DNA from: an uncultured Bacteroides sp.
Lineage (GTDB): Bacteria; Bacteroidota; Bacteroidia; Bacteroidales; Bacteroidaceae
Reading direction: 5' to 3'
DNA: 41,431 nt
Assembly (NCBI GenBank): GCA_958453305.1
Contig: CAUDXH010000015.1
Location: forward strand, 1-41,431
The notes beneath the pieces are model-generated. The model was not told the origin of the DNA. It did no database searches and saw only the letters and a program-made list of their open reading frames with translations. Each line of letters starts with the position of its first letter. Within the stretch, counting starts at the first letter, position 1. Made by a program: the position numbers and the translations under genes. This document shows positions 7,685 through 16,137 of the stretch, piece by piece.

Positions 7685-8011
7685 ACAGTTGATTTTTCGG
7701 GGTGTAAAGATACTACTTTTTTTCGAGAAAGTCTTTCTCTATGGACGCTCAATTCGTCATTGGCATCATGGCTCTTTCATTTAAAGCCAGTACTGCCAAG
7801 GAAGTACTGAAAGCATGTTAAATGAAAAAGCCGTGCCTTGTCATCTACATAATAAAAACACCAAGGCGTTTCACTTGAAACGAATAATCATTTCAGATGA
7901 AACGCCTTGTTATTTTTCAGAATGAAAACAGTAGAAGCCTAACAGGCACAATACCTTATCCCGAAAGGGAGCAGGATGGAAATCGGTTTCTACTTCAGCT
8001 CTCCCGTCTGA
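7685..8011. other. 327-bp intergenic region with two long hairpins
   Basis: There is no gene here. It holds a compound hairpin at about 7770-7832 (TTTCATTTAA / TTAAATGAAA arms at 7775-7784 and 7818-7827, with an inner CAGTACT/AGTACTG pair) and a strong 12-bp stem-loop at 7862-7909. The remainder towards the nitroreductase stop codon (7918-8011) shows nothing I recognise. Confidence 0.75.
7851..7917. terminator. Probable bidirectional terminator after the nitroreductase
   Basis: A perfect 12-bp stem CAAGGCGTTTCA (7862-7873) / TGAAACGCCTTG (7898-7909). Downstream on the minus strand is TGTTTTTATT, and on the plus strand TTATTTTT. The inner half contains GTTTCACTTGAAAC, resembling a motif at 22479-22493. 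Confidence 0.7.
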
Positions 8012-8515
8012 CTAAAGTAAAATGTCCTGTAAAGATTTGCGTTTTTTCTCCGGCATTTCAGTTGCAGATGAGTAACCCAGCGGAATGAGGGCAATCGGTT
8101 CCAGCGAATCGGGCAGATGCATGACCTCCCGACAGCGAGGCACATCAAAGTTGCAAACCCAACAACAGCCCAAGCCCTGCTCGGCTGCCGCCAGACAAAG
8201 ATGCTCTACCGCAATAGATACATCAACATCGGTATGATCTTTTCCATCCGGCTTACGGTGCCAAGCTTCTTCATGGTTGCCGCAAGCTACAATGATACAG
8301 GGAGCTGTCTGAATCCATTCACGGGGATAAGCCGTTTTTAATGCAGCCAACCGTTCCGGATCGGTTACTACCGCAAAACGCCAAGGCTGAAAATTTACTG
8401 CCGAGGGAGCCAGACGTACACATTCCAGAATATAATCTAATTTCTCCTGTTCTACCGGACGGGGTTCATAACTCCGCACCGAACAGCGTGCTTTTACTAA
8501 ATCAAGAAAATTCAT
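8012..8515 (-). CDS. Nitroreductase-family FMN oxidoreductase
   Basis: A 167-residue protein of the nitroreductase superfamily: FMN-dependent, NAD(P)H-using and usually homodimeric. It has the N-terminal FMN-phosphate motif ARCSVRSYEPRPV, then LAPSAVNFQPWRF, the internal GLGCCWVCNF segment and the C-terminal ALIPLGYSS. At 167 residues it belongs to the short subgroup. The physiological substrate cannot be read from sequence. It starts 6 bp after the ABC-F stop codon, so the two are almost certainly co-transcribed, and it is followed by a strong terminator. Confidence 0.9.
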   Translation of the reverse strand: MNFLDLVKARCSVRSYEPRPVEQEKLDYILECVRLAPSAVNFQPWRFAVVTDPERLAALKTAYPREWIQTAPCIIVACGNHEEAWHRKPDGKDHTDVDVSIAVEHLCLAAAEQGLGCCWVCNFDVPRCREVMHLPDSLEPIALIPLGYSSATEMPEKKRKSLQDILL

Positions 8516-8521
8516 AACTGT

Positions 8522-10165
8522 TTACTTTTTAGTACGTTCCAATTCTTGAAGGTTTTCCAATTTCTTTGTTTCCAGGAATTCATAAATACCGCAAAGATGT
8601 TCTTTCACGCGCTGATTGCCAAATTCATAAACTTTAGTTACCAGTCCGTCAAGGAAATCACGGTCATGAGAAACCACAATCAGCGTGCCGTCAAAGTCCA
8701 CTAATGCCTGTTTCAGAATATCCTTGGTCTTCATGTCAAGGTGATTGGTCGGCTCATCCAGAATCAGCAGGTTAACCGGCTCAAGCAGTAACTTAATCAT
8801 GGCAAGACGGGTGCGTTCACCTCCTGAAAGCACTTTTACTTTCTTCATAGATGCCTCCGGACTGCCAAACATGAAGGCTCCGAGCAGGTCTCGGATTTTA
8901 TTGCGGATTTCTCCCTTCGCTACATCGTCGATGGTTTGAAACACGGTCAGGTTTTCATCTAAGAGTGAAGCTTGGTTCTGGGCAAAATAACCAATCTGCA
9001 CATTATGCCCCAACGTCAGCGTTCCGTCATGGTCAATCTCATTCATGATACATTTCACCAACGTGGACTTACCCTCTCCGTTTTTACCCACGAAAGCCAC
9101 TTTATCGCCGCGTTCTATCGTAAGCGATGCGTTACGGAACACCACATGTTCGCCGTAAGATTTTCCTACGCCTTCCATCGTTACCGGGTAGCTTCCGCTA
9201 CGCGGCGAGGGAGGGAACTTCAAACGGAGTGCGGAAGTATCTTCTTCGTCCACTTCTATCAGCTCCAGCTTTTCCAGCATCTTCACCCGGCTCTGCACCT
9301 GAAGCGTTTTGCTGTACGTTCCTTTGAAGCGTTCAATAAAGTCTTTCGTTTCCTGAATCATCTTCTGCTGTTCTTCGTACTGCTTCATCTGCTGCTCACG
9401 GCGTTCTTTCCGCAATACAAGATACTGAGAATAATTCACTTTATAATCATAGATACGTCCCATGGTTACTTCAATGGTACGTGTCGTAATATTATCTACA
9501 AATTTACGGTCATGACTAATTACCACCACAGCCTTTGCACTGGAAATCAGGAAGTCTTCCAGCCACTGAATGGACTCAATATCAAGGTGGTTGGTCGGCT
9601 CATCAAGCAGCAACACATCGGGATTTTGCAAAAGCAGTTTAGCCAGTTCGATACGCATACGCCATCCGCCACTGAACTCACTGGTCTGCTTATGGAAGTC
9701 TTCGCGCATGAATCCCAAACCCAGCAAAGCCTTCTCTACATCCTCTTCAAAATGCGTCATATCGATGGCATAAAACTTCTCGCTCATGGCAGCTACTTTT
9801 TCAATCAGTTCCATATACGAGTCGCTTTCATAGTCAGTCCGCGTGGCAAGTTCGTTATTCATCCGATCAATTTCCTGCTCCATTTCACGCAAATGAGCAA
9901 AGGCCTGTGAAGCTTCTTCAAACACCGTGCGCCCGTCTTCTGTCATCAGGTGCTGGGGCAAATAAGCCACTACGCAATCTTTCGGTGCAGTTACCTTTCC
10001 ACGGGTAGGCTGGCGTACTCCTGCCAGAATTTTCAACAAGGTAGATTTTCCCGCACCGTTCTTTCCCATCAACGCAATGCGGTCTTTTTCATTAATCTGA
10101 AAGCTTATGTCACTAAACAAGGTGGTTCCGCCAAATTCAACGGTTAATCCATCTACTGATACCAT
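8522..10165 (-). CDS. ABC-F family ATPase (translation factor type)
   Basis: A 547-residue protein with two ABC ATPase domains and no membrane segments, as in ABC-F ribosome-associated factors (EttA, Uup, YbiT and relatives). Domain 1 has Walker A GKNGAGKST (about residue 34), signature FSGGWRMRIELA and Walker B LLLDEPTNHLD. A charged linker rich in Lys, Glu and Gln (about 240-305, the P-site tRNA-interaction motif region) follows. Domain 2 has GKNGEGKST, LSGGERTRLAMIK and LLILDEPTNHLD. These factors bind the ribosomal E site and modulate translation; some give antibiotic resistance, but sequence inspection alone cannot assign a subgroup. It begins an operon with the nitroreductase. An A-rich leader with 11-nt repeats precedes the ATG. 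Confidence 0.93.
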   Translation of the reverse strand: MVSVDGLTVEFGGTTLFSDISFQINEKDRIALMGKNGAGKSTLLKILAGVRQPTRGKVTAPKDCVVAYLPQHLMTEDGRTVFEEASQAFAHLREMEQEIDRMNNELATRTDYESDSYMELIEKVAAMSEKFYAIDMTHFEEDVEKALLGLGFMREDFHKQTSEFSGGWRMRIELAKLLLQNPDVLLLDEPTNHLDIESIQWLEDFLISSAKAVVVISHDRKFVDNITTRTIEVTMGRIYDYKVNYSQYLVLRKERREQQMKQYEEQQKMIQETKDFIERFKGTYSKTLQVQSRVKMLEKLELIEVDEEDTSALRLKFPPSPRSGSYPVTMEGVGKSYGEHVVFRNASLTIERGDKVAFVGKNGEGKSTLVKCIMNEIDHDGTLTLGHNVQIGYFAQNQASLLDENLTVFQTIDDVAKGEIRNKIRDLLGAFMFGSPEASMKKVKVLSGGERTRLAMIKLLLEPVNLLILDEPTNHLDMKTKDILKQALVDFDGTLIVVSHDRDFLDGLVTKVYEFGNQRVKEHLCGIYEFLETKKLENLQELERTKK

Positions 10166-10220
10166 ACTGATTTATTCTATATTTATTTGCTGATATTTAC
10201 TGATTATTTGCTGATTACTT
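10166..10220 (-). repeat. 11-nt direct repeats in the ABC-F leader
   Basis: On the minus strand the leader is built from AAATAATCAGY-like units (AAGTAATCAGC, AAATAATCAGT, AAATATCAGC, and a final AATAAATCAGT) ending at the ATG. The unit differs from the ACTYAANA octamer of other leaders, but the arrangement (A-rich, repeated, abutting the start) is the same. Confidence 0.75.
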
Positions 10221-10226
10221 GCTCAC

Positions 10227-10307
10227 AAAGATAGTGAAAGATGAGTGCAGTACCAAGCTAAAAGCTGGCTTTTGAGCGAATGTACTGCCGAACCGCATCC
10301 TATCTTT
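10227..10307. repeat. Solo copy of the window-start hairpin repeat
   Basis: An 81-bp unit with outer arms AAAGATAG (10227-10234) / CTATCTTT (10300-10307), middle arms GCAGTAC/GTACTGC (10247-10253, 10282-10288) and centre AAAAGC-tg-GCTTTT. It clearly belongs with the tandem units at 1-260. It lies just beyond the rodA stop codon on the transcribed side, so it could also act as a 3' structure for the rod operon. Confidence 0.85.
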
Positions 10308-10314
10308 CCCTCAA

Positions 10315-11769
10315 TCATTCTCTTCCTGCATCAATCCGGAGAAAGACGAACAGCAGAATGGTGAATCCCCACAGCGACGAACCTCCGTAACTGAAGAAAG
10401 GCAGCGGAATACCGATAACCGGAGTCAGTCCGAGCACCATGCCGATATTGATAAAGAGGTGGAAAAAGAAAATACTTGCCACCGAATAGCCGTAAACCCT
10501 GCCGAAACGGGTGCTCTGCCGCTCTGCCAAATAAATGAGCCGAAGAATCAATACGGCAAAAAGCAGCAGCACAAAGGCGGAACCGAAGAAGCCTTGTTCT
10601 TCGCCTACGGTGCAGAATATAAAGTCGGTGTCTTGTTCCGGAACGTATTTCAGCTTTGTCTGGGTTCCGTTCAGGAAGCCCTTGCCCAGCAATCCGCCCG
10701 ACCCGATGGCTATCTTACTTTGGTTGACATTGTATCCTGCACCTGCCGGATCGTCTTTCATCCCCAACAGAACTTCGATACGGGTCTTCTGATGGTTTTC
10801 GAGCACTTGATTAAATACATAATCGGTGGAGAAAAAGAAGGAAACCGAACCGATGACAAACATCAGCGTATAAAGGTAGTTGACAAAACGCTCCCGAAGA
10901 TACATTACGCCCAAGTAAACTGCCAATGCGGCATAAACAGCCAAGAGAAGGTAGGTCACATCGAACGGTATCACGTTACAGGAGAACAATACACCGATTA
11001 CAATACTGCCTCCTCCAATCCAGGCTATATAGGCAGAAACAAGCCGTCCGCCCTGACGGCAATACAGACGCACCAGCAAAGCCGTGAGCAAGACGATAAG
11101 CAAGGCTACGATAAACTCGCCCCACGAGGTCATCTCGTCAATCATGAAATCGGATCCGAAACGAATACCTACAATAAAAAAGATAACTGCACAGATGCCG
11201 GAGAATAAGACTGCACCCGTCATTCCTTCCCGGTAGAGTACCAGAAAGAAGGACAGATAAACCAAGGCTGAACCGGTTTCCCGCTGTAAGATAATAAGCA
11301 GCATGGGTAATAAGATTACAGCCAGTGAAAGCATCATATCACGCCCCCGGCTGATGGAGTAGGTGTATTCGCCCATCAGCTTCCCCAAGGCTAATGCCGT
11401 GGCAAACTTGGCAAACTCGGCAGGCTGGATGCTGACTGGCCCCAATACAATCCAGGAACGGGAGCCCTTGATTTCATGCGGATTAAAAATGGTACCGAGC
11501 AGCACCACCAGCATCAAACCGTAGATGAGGTAGGCATACGTGTCATACAAACGGGAGTCAAGCATCATCAAAACGAAGCCTAAACTCAACGAGCAACCGA
11601 TCCACATCATTTGCTTACCGGCACGGGTAGAGAGGTCAAAGAAATCGGGCTCTCCATAGTCATAGCTCGCGCCGCATACACTAAACCAGCCCAGTATAAC
11701 CAGTACCAGATACAGACCGACCAACCACCAGTCTACATTCTTCCATATACTACCTTTCGTGTATGCCAT
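10315..11769 (-). CDS. rodA: Rod-shape peptidoglycan polymerase RodA (SEDS)
   Basis: A 484-residue SEDS-family peptidoglycan glycosyltransferase that polymerises lipid II during side-wall elongation with PBP2. It has many membrane helices, and recognisable SEDS blocks include GSRSWIVLGPVSIQPAEFAKFA, the E-T-G-S segment QRETGSALVY, and near the C-terminus QDTDFIFCTVGEEQGF and GLTPVIGIPLPFFSYGGSS. It is over 100 residues longer than E. coli RodA (370). The extra material, with several hydrophobic segments, lies around residues 205-310. The ATG at 11769 is preferred: it gives the family start MAYTKGSIWK and a 20-bp overlap with mrdA, implying translational coupling. It is the last gene of the rod operon. 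Confidence 0.94.
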   Translation of the reverse strand: MAYTKGSIWKNVDWWLVGLYLVLVILGWFSVCGASYDYGEPDFFDLSTRAGKQMMWIGCSLSLGFVLMMLDSRLYDTYAYLIYGLMLVVLLGTIFNPHEIKGSRSWIVLGPVSIQPAEFAKFATALALGKLMGEYTYSISRGRDMMLSLAVILLPMLLIILQRETGSALVYLSFFLVLYREGMTGAVLFSGICAVIFFIVGIRFGSDFMIDEMTSWGEFIVALLIVLLTALLVRLYCRQGGRLVSAYIAWIGGGSIVIGVLFSCNVIPFDVTYLLLAVYAALAVYLGVMYLRERFVNYLYTLMFVIGSVSFFFSTDYVFNQVLENHQKTRIEVLLGMKDDPAGAGYNVNQSKIAIGSGGLLGKGFLNGTQTKLKYVPEQDTDFIFCTVGEEQGFFGSAFVLLLFAVLILRLIYLAERQSTRFGRVYGYSVASIFFFHLFINIGMVLGLTPVIGIPLPFFSYGGSSLWGFTILLFVFLRIDAGRE

Positions 11770-13600
11770 AATCAATTCGTCTTTTCTGAATATCGGCAGC
11801 AAGCACCTCATCATTCGGTGAAAGACCGCCTTTCAAATATTGTTCTATCATTAACTTCCCGATCGGAACTCCGTAAGTGGCTCCCCATCCTCCGTTTTCC
11901 ACATAAACGGCAATCGCTATCTTGGGGTTGTTCATCGGGGCAAAGCCTAAAAATGCCGAGTGGTCTTTTCCTCGGTTTTGCGCTGTTCCTGTTTTTCCGC
12001 AGACTTCAATATCGGGAAGATTAGCCAAACGGCACGTTCCGCCCAATACAGCCGCACGCATTCCCTGAACTACTTCTTCATAATGCGAAGCATCTACTTT
12101 TGTATAATTACGCTTTGTATAAGCCTCATCCAGCGGTTCTCCTTCTATTTGCTTCACCACATGGGGAGTGATATAGTATCCGCGATTGGCAATAGTTGCA
12201 CCTAAATTCGCAATCTGAAGCGGAGTGGCTGTAACCTCTCCCTGTCCGATGGAGATACTGATAATGGTAAGTCCGTTCCATGAGCCCCGATAGGCCTTGT
12301 CATAAAAAGCCGCATTCGGTATCATGCCTCGCTTTTCTCCGGGAAGGTCAATGCCCAGCGTATAGCCGAATCCCATTGAAACCATATAGTCGCGCCAGGT
12401 ATTCATGGCGTTCTGCACGGAACCATATTTCTGGCGGGCACCAATCATGTGATAAAGTCCCCAGCAAAAGTAACCGTTGCATGAAGTAGCAATGGCAGGA
12501 ATCAGGGTCAGCGGAGAAGGGTGTCCGTGACAGCCCACATGCAGTCCGCGGAAATTGAATCCTCCCGCACAAGAAAAAGGAGTACCGGGTACGATGATTC
12601 CTTCTTGCAAGAAAGTCAGTGCCTGCGTAGTCTTGAAGGTTGAACCGGGAGGATAGGTTCCCATAATGGCACGGTTCAGCAGCGGCTTCCAAGGGTCGGC
12701 TGCCATCATCAAATGATTTTTTCCCCGGCTACGCCCCACCATCAACTGAGGGTCGTACGTTGGAGAAGAGACCATGCAAAGCACTTCACCCGTAGCAGGT
12801 TCGATGGCTACGATACTTCCAATTTTCCCTTCCAGCAAACGCTCGCCCAACATCTGAAGGTCAATATCCAAGCTCAATGTCAGGTTCTTTCCGGCAACAG
12901 GAGCCTTGTCGAACTCTCCGTTCATATAGCTTCCCTGGATTCGGCCACGCACATCGCGGAGCAAGATTTCCACCCCCTTTTCTCCCCGGAGCTTCTCCTC
13001 ATACGAGCTTTCTACTCCTTGTTTTCCGATAAAGTCGCCGGGAATGTAATACTTGTCTTTCTCCATCTCTTTCTTCGAGACCTCACCGATGTCGCCCAAA
13101 ATATGTGCTCCGGCACTTGAGCTATACTGACGAATGGTACGGCGCTGAATGTAAAAACCCGGAAACTTGAATAACTTCTCTTGAAAGACACCACACTCTT
13201 CGGCCGATAACTGGGTCAGCAAGACCTGATTGGTATAAGGCGAATAACCGGGGTTTAACCTCCGGTCTTTGATATCGCGCAATCTCTTACGCATAAATTC
13301 GGGCGTAACATTCAGCGTACGGCATAAATCAAGCGTGTCTAACGAGGTGATTTCTTTCATTACAACCATAATATCGTAGGCTGCCTGATTAAAAACAAGC
13401 AGTTTGTCATTACGGTCATAGATTATTCCCCGGCTGGGATACTGTATTTTTTTCAGTAACGCATTACTGTCGGCATTCTTTTTATAATCATCGCTCATGA
13501 TTTGAAGTGCAAGCAAACGAATCATAAAAACCAGCACCACTAATATCACAGCTCCTCCTATCACATATTTCCGCTTCTCCAGATTATAGTTGCGTTCCAC
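11750..13600 (-). CDS. mrdA: Penicillin-binding protein 2, elongation transpeptidase
   Basis: A 616-residue class B PBP that cross-links peptidoglycan during rod elongation. A single N-terminal membrane anchor (about residues 12-33) is followed by the dimerisation/pedestal region (PSRGIIYDRND at about 55) and the transpeptidase domain. The active-site motifs are STFK (Ser320), SCN (in IATSCNGYF) and KTG (in CGKTGTAQNRG). The start codon is GTG: the mreD stop TAG and this GTG share the G (TAGTG at about 13598-13602), a one-base overlap indicating tight translational coupling. The 3' end overlaps rodA by 20 bp, matching the usual PBP2-RodA partnership. Confidence 0.95.
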   Translation of the reverse strand: MERNYNLEKRKYVIGGAVILVVLVFMIRLLALQIMSDDYKKNADSNALLKKIQYPSRGIIYDRNDKLLVFNQAAYDIMVVMKEITSLDTLDLCRTLNVTPEFMRKRLRDIKDRRLNPGYSPYTNQVLLTQLSAEECGVFQEKLFKFPGFYIQRRTIRQYSSSAGAHILGDIGEVSKKEMEKDKYYIPGDFIGKQGVESSYEEKLRGEKGVEILLRDVRGRIQGSYMNGEFDKAPVAGKNLTLSLDIDLQMLGERLLEGKIGSIVAIEPATGEVLCMVSSPTYDPQLMVGRSRGKNHLMMAADPWKPLLNRAIMGTYPPGSTFKTTQALTFLQEGIIVPGTPFSCAGGFNFRGLHVGCHGHPSPLTLIPAIATSCNGYFCWGLYHMIGARQKYGSVQNAMNTWRDYMVSMGFGYTLGIDLPGEKRGMIPNAAFYDKAYRGSWNGLTIISISIGQGEVTATPLQIANLGATIANRGYYITPHVVKQIEGEPLDEAYTKRNYTKVDASHYEEVVQGMRAAVLGGTCRLANLPDIEVCGKTGTAQNRGKDHSAFLGFAPMNNPKIAIAVYVENGGWGATYGVPIGKLMIEQYLKGGLSPNDEVLAADIQKRRIDYGIHER

Positions 13601-14097
13601 TATTTGTTCCTCCTTACTGCATCAACACATAAAATACAAAACAAGGTAACAGCCACATCACTCACTATTTTCAAGATGAGCACATCGAAGTGAGCCCATG
13701 AAAAAACATCAAGCATATCCAAAGCCGTTACATGAACCAGCACACCGGCAAAAGCATATCGCAAGAAAGGCAAGAATCCCATTACCCGGATTCCCGGCTC
13801 AAAGAGATCAGTGCTTCCCCTTAAAAGCTGACTCCGCAATAAAAGCGGACGGCAGAAACCCAATAAGACGGCGGCGGCGGCATTCATTCCCGGAGTATTG
13901 CTGAAAATATCAATAGACAATCCTATCGCAAAAGACCAAAGCATCAGTTCTTTCCGACCGGTATCTGTATGAAATTTCAAGATGAAGTAGATATAAAATA
14001 AAGGAGTGGCATATTGACCAATATGCACATAGTTTAGCACCAGTACCTGAAGTAGCACCAGAAAAACCAACCACTGGACACGCTGTATTTTTTGCAT
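13600..14097 (-). CDS. mreD: Rod shape-determining protein MreD
   Basis: A 165-residue, very hydrophobic inner-membrane protein with about five predicted helices, matching MreD in length and position between mreC and mrdA. MreD links the MreB/MreC scaffold to PBP2-RodA. The ATG at 14097 (MQKIQRVQWLVFL) is chosen. A TTG two codons upstream is in frame but less likely. MreD sequences diverge greatly, so the call relies on hydrophobicity, the motif GLSIDIFSNTPGMNAAAAVL (typical of the family) and gene order. The start lies 22 bp after mreC. Confidence 0.9.
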   Translation of the reverse strand: MQKIQRVQWLVFLVLLQVLVLNYVHIGQYATPLFYIYFILKFHTDTGRKELMLWSFAIGLSIDIFSNTPGMNAAAAVLLGFCRPLLLRSQLLRGSTDLFEPGIRVMGFLPFLRYAFAGVLVHVTALDMLDVFSWAHFDVLILKIVSDVAVTLFCILCVDAVRRNK

Positions 14098-14119
14098 AAA
14101 CAATCTTCTTTCGCTTAAA

Positions 14120-14962
14120 TTAAATTCCCGCCTTTCTTTCTAAAGCCATCTGGTCTTCATTTCCTACCGGAGCAATTACCTGCACATCGGTAAGGCGGGC
14201 AAAATCAGTAAACAGCTTCACCCGAAGCAAGTAAGACAAACCGTCATGGCTGTCTACCATGTCATCAACGGTACCTACGGGGATACCCGAAGGGAAAACA
14301 GCACTATGACCACTGGTCACTATGGTATCGCCCAAGGTAAACTCTGAGTGCCTCGGCATGTCTTTCACATACGCATACTGAGAAGAGCCCCCTTCCCACT
14401 TCAGGAAACCGAAGTATTCGGTCCGCTTGATTTTGCAGCTGATACTGCTTTTCGAATTCAGAACCGGAAGAACAAGAGCATGATGACTTCCTGTCATATA
14501 CACAATGCCCACGACACCGTTACCGCATACCACACCCATTTCCGGACGTATTCCATCCTCTTCTCCTCTGTCTATCGTGATGTAGTTATCGGCATGGGTC
14601 ACACTGTTGTTCACTACACGCGCATCATGAATCTGATACCCTTTTTTAGCCTCATCCAGCATCTTTTCTACCTTCAGAGAATCTTGAGTATAGGCCGTTA
14701 CCGCACGGCGCAATGTTTCTACTTCCAGTTCAAGCTCCACATTTCTCCGGGTGAGCTGACGATTCACCTCCCCGAGACCGATATAACGAGTCACCTCACT
14801 CGACAAATCGTATATTTCTCCGGCAATACGATTTGCCGAAGTGAAAAACACACTTCCCTGATAGCTGTTAAAACGGAACAGCAAAATGAAGCAAATAACC
14901 TCAAGCAATACAAATAACAGACAGTAATTATATTTCAGGAGGAAATCGAGCAGATTTCTCAT
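14120..14962 (-). CDS. mreC: Rod shape-determining protein MreC
   Basis: A 280-residue bitopic membrane protein: a short cytoplasmic N-terminus, one membrane helix (about residues 10-30), a periplasmic coiled coil (about 60-110) and a C-terminal beta-rich domain. Recognisable family segments are ARVVNNSVTHADNYITIDRGEEDGI, GVVGIVYMTGSHHALVLPVLN and SGHSAVFPSGIPVGTV. MreC polymerises in the periplasm and activates PBP2. It lies between mreB and mreD. The 126-bp gap before it carries a 10-bp stem hairpin (14992-15061), making partial attenuation or processing between mreB and mreC possible. Confidence 0.95.
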   Translation of the reverse strand: MRNLLDFLLKYNYCLLFVLLEVICFILLFRFNSYQGSVFFTSANRIAGEIYDLSSEVTRYIGLGEVNRQLTRRNVELELEVETLRRAVTAYTQDSLKVEKMLDEAKKGYQIHDARVVNNSVTHADNYITIDRGEEDGIRPEMGVVCGNGVVGIVYMTGSHHALVLPVLNSKSSISCKIKRTEYFGFLKWEGGSSQYAYVKDMPRHSEFTLGDTIVTSGHSAVFPSGIPVGTVDDMVDSHDGLSYLLRVKLFTDFARLTDVQVIAPVGNEDQMALERKAGI

Positions 14963-14991
14963 TCAGATTTAGCTTTAAATTAAAAGTAAAC

Positions 14992-15061
14992 GAACGCAGA
15001 GGCGCAGAGACACTGTTTCCAGCCAAGAAGGTGAAATTCGTGTTTCTACATCTCTGCGTTC
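14992..15061 (-). promoter_or_regulatory. Hairpin in the mreB-mreC intergenic region
   Basis: GAACGCAGAG (14992-15001) and CTCTGCGTTC (15052-15061) form a perfect 10-bp stem. On the minus strand it is followed only by GTTTACTTTTAATTT, a weak U-tract. It may be an attenuator, an RNA-processing site or a relic repeat. A GCGCAGAG sequence also appears inside the terminator at 33321-33381. Confidence 0.5.
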
Positions 15062-15088
15062 CTGATATTATAAAACCAGTATCGCAAT

Positions 15089-16111
15089 TTATCTCATCAA
15101 GAACGAGAAGTGATCTACATTCTTCAACGCAATACCAGTACCTTTGGCAACACTCAGCAACGGATCTTCCGCAATATGGAACGGAATATTAATTTTATCT
15201 GTCAGTCGTTTATCAAGCCCGCGCAATAAGGCACCTCCTCCGGCTAAGTAAATACCGTTATTTACAATATCGGCATAAAGTTCAGGAGGGGTATTTTCAA
15301 GTGCACTTAAAATAGCCATTTCTATTTTGGCAATGCTCTTTTCCATACAGTGCGCAATTTCCTGATAACATACAGGAACTTCCATCGGCAACGCAGTAAT
15401 ACGGTTCGGTCCGCGTACAATATAATCTTCCGGAGCTTCATCTCCCAAGTCGGTCAACGCTGCTCCCACGTGAATTTTAATACGCTCTGCCATACGCTCA
15501 CTGACTTTTACGTTATGCTGACGGCTCATATACTCCTGAATATCGGCTGTCAAGTCATCGCCTGCTACACGTATCGAGTTATTTGATACAATACCTCCCA
15601 GTGAAATCACAGCAATTTCAGTAGAACCTCCACCTATATCGACCACCATATTTCCTTCAGGAGCCTCCACATCCAAACCAATACCGACAGCCGCCGCCAT
15701 TGGCTCGAATATCAGATATACATCTCGCCCACCTGCATGCTCAGCACTATCACGAACGGCACGCAGTTCAACCTCTGTAGATCCGGAAGGCACACCGATA
15801 ACCATACGAAGAGAAGGAGTAAACAGACGGCGTCCCTTGCTTACCTTCTTTATCAAACCGCGCATCATCTGCTCACAAGCATTAAAGTCGGCTATCACTC
15901 CGTCACGCAGCGGACGGACAGTACGGATATTCGGATTTTCCTTTTCATACATCAGCTTGGCACGTTCACCCACAGCAATCATTTTTTCCGTACGGCGGTC
16001 AAGTGCTACTACCGACGGCTCATCAACAACAATCTTATCGTTGCAGATAATAATTGTATTGGCTGTACCAAGGTCCATCGCAATGGATTGAGTAAAAGAG
16101 AATAAACCCAT
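15089..16111 (-). CDS. mreB: Actin-like rod shape protein MreB
   Basis: A 340-residue bacterial actin homologue that forms membrane-associated filaments and directs side-wall synthesis. ATP-binding signatures are visible: phosphate-1 DLGTANTIIIC (residues about 12-22), the connect-1 region around VGVPSG-like VIGVPSGSTEVELRAVRDSAEHAG, phosphate-2 VVDIGGGSTEIAVISLGG (about 157) and the adenosine loop ILAGGGALLRGLD-like IYLAGGGALLRGLD (near 290). Length and motifs are complete. It follows the IMP cyclohydrolase gene by only 26 bp, so cell-wall elongation appears transcriptionally tied to a purine gene. Confidence 0.97.
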   Translation of the reverse strand: MGLFSFTQSIAMDLGTANTIIICNDKIVVDEPSVVALDRRTEKMIAVGERAKLMYEKENPNIRTVRPLRDGVIADFNACEQMMRGLIKKVSKGRRLFTPSLRMVIGVPSGSTEVELRAVRDSAEHAGGRDVYLIFEPMAAAVGIGLDVEAPEGNMVVDIGGGSTEIAVISLGGIVSNNSIRVAGDDLTADIQEYMSRQHNVKVSERMAERIKIHVGAALTDLGDEAPEDYIVRGPNRITALPMEVPVCYQEIAHCMEKSIAKIEMAILSALENTPPELYADIVNNGIYLAGGGALLRGLDKRLTDKINIPFHIAEDPLLSVAKGTGIALKNVDHFSFLMR

Positions 16112-16137
16112 TCTTTTCTTTTATCTTTTATTGAAAA

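Noticed and set aside
8972..9910. 312-residue open frame on the plus strand opposite the ABC-F gene
   Set aside because: Antisense shadow of a clearly real gene; the product is His/Phe/Leu-rich with no recognised domain.
10459..11208. 249-residue open frame on the plus strand opposite rodA
   Set aside because: Antisense shadow of the membrane-protein gene rodA; no domain or plausible start context.
16112..16137. Frameshift or sequencing error that would restore a full PurH
   Set aside because: Only 26 bp separate the purH(N) stop from mreB, so there is no room for the AICAR transformylase domain in any frame.
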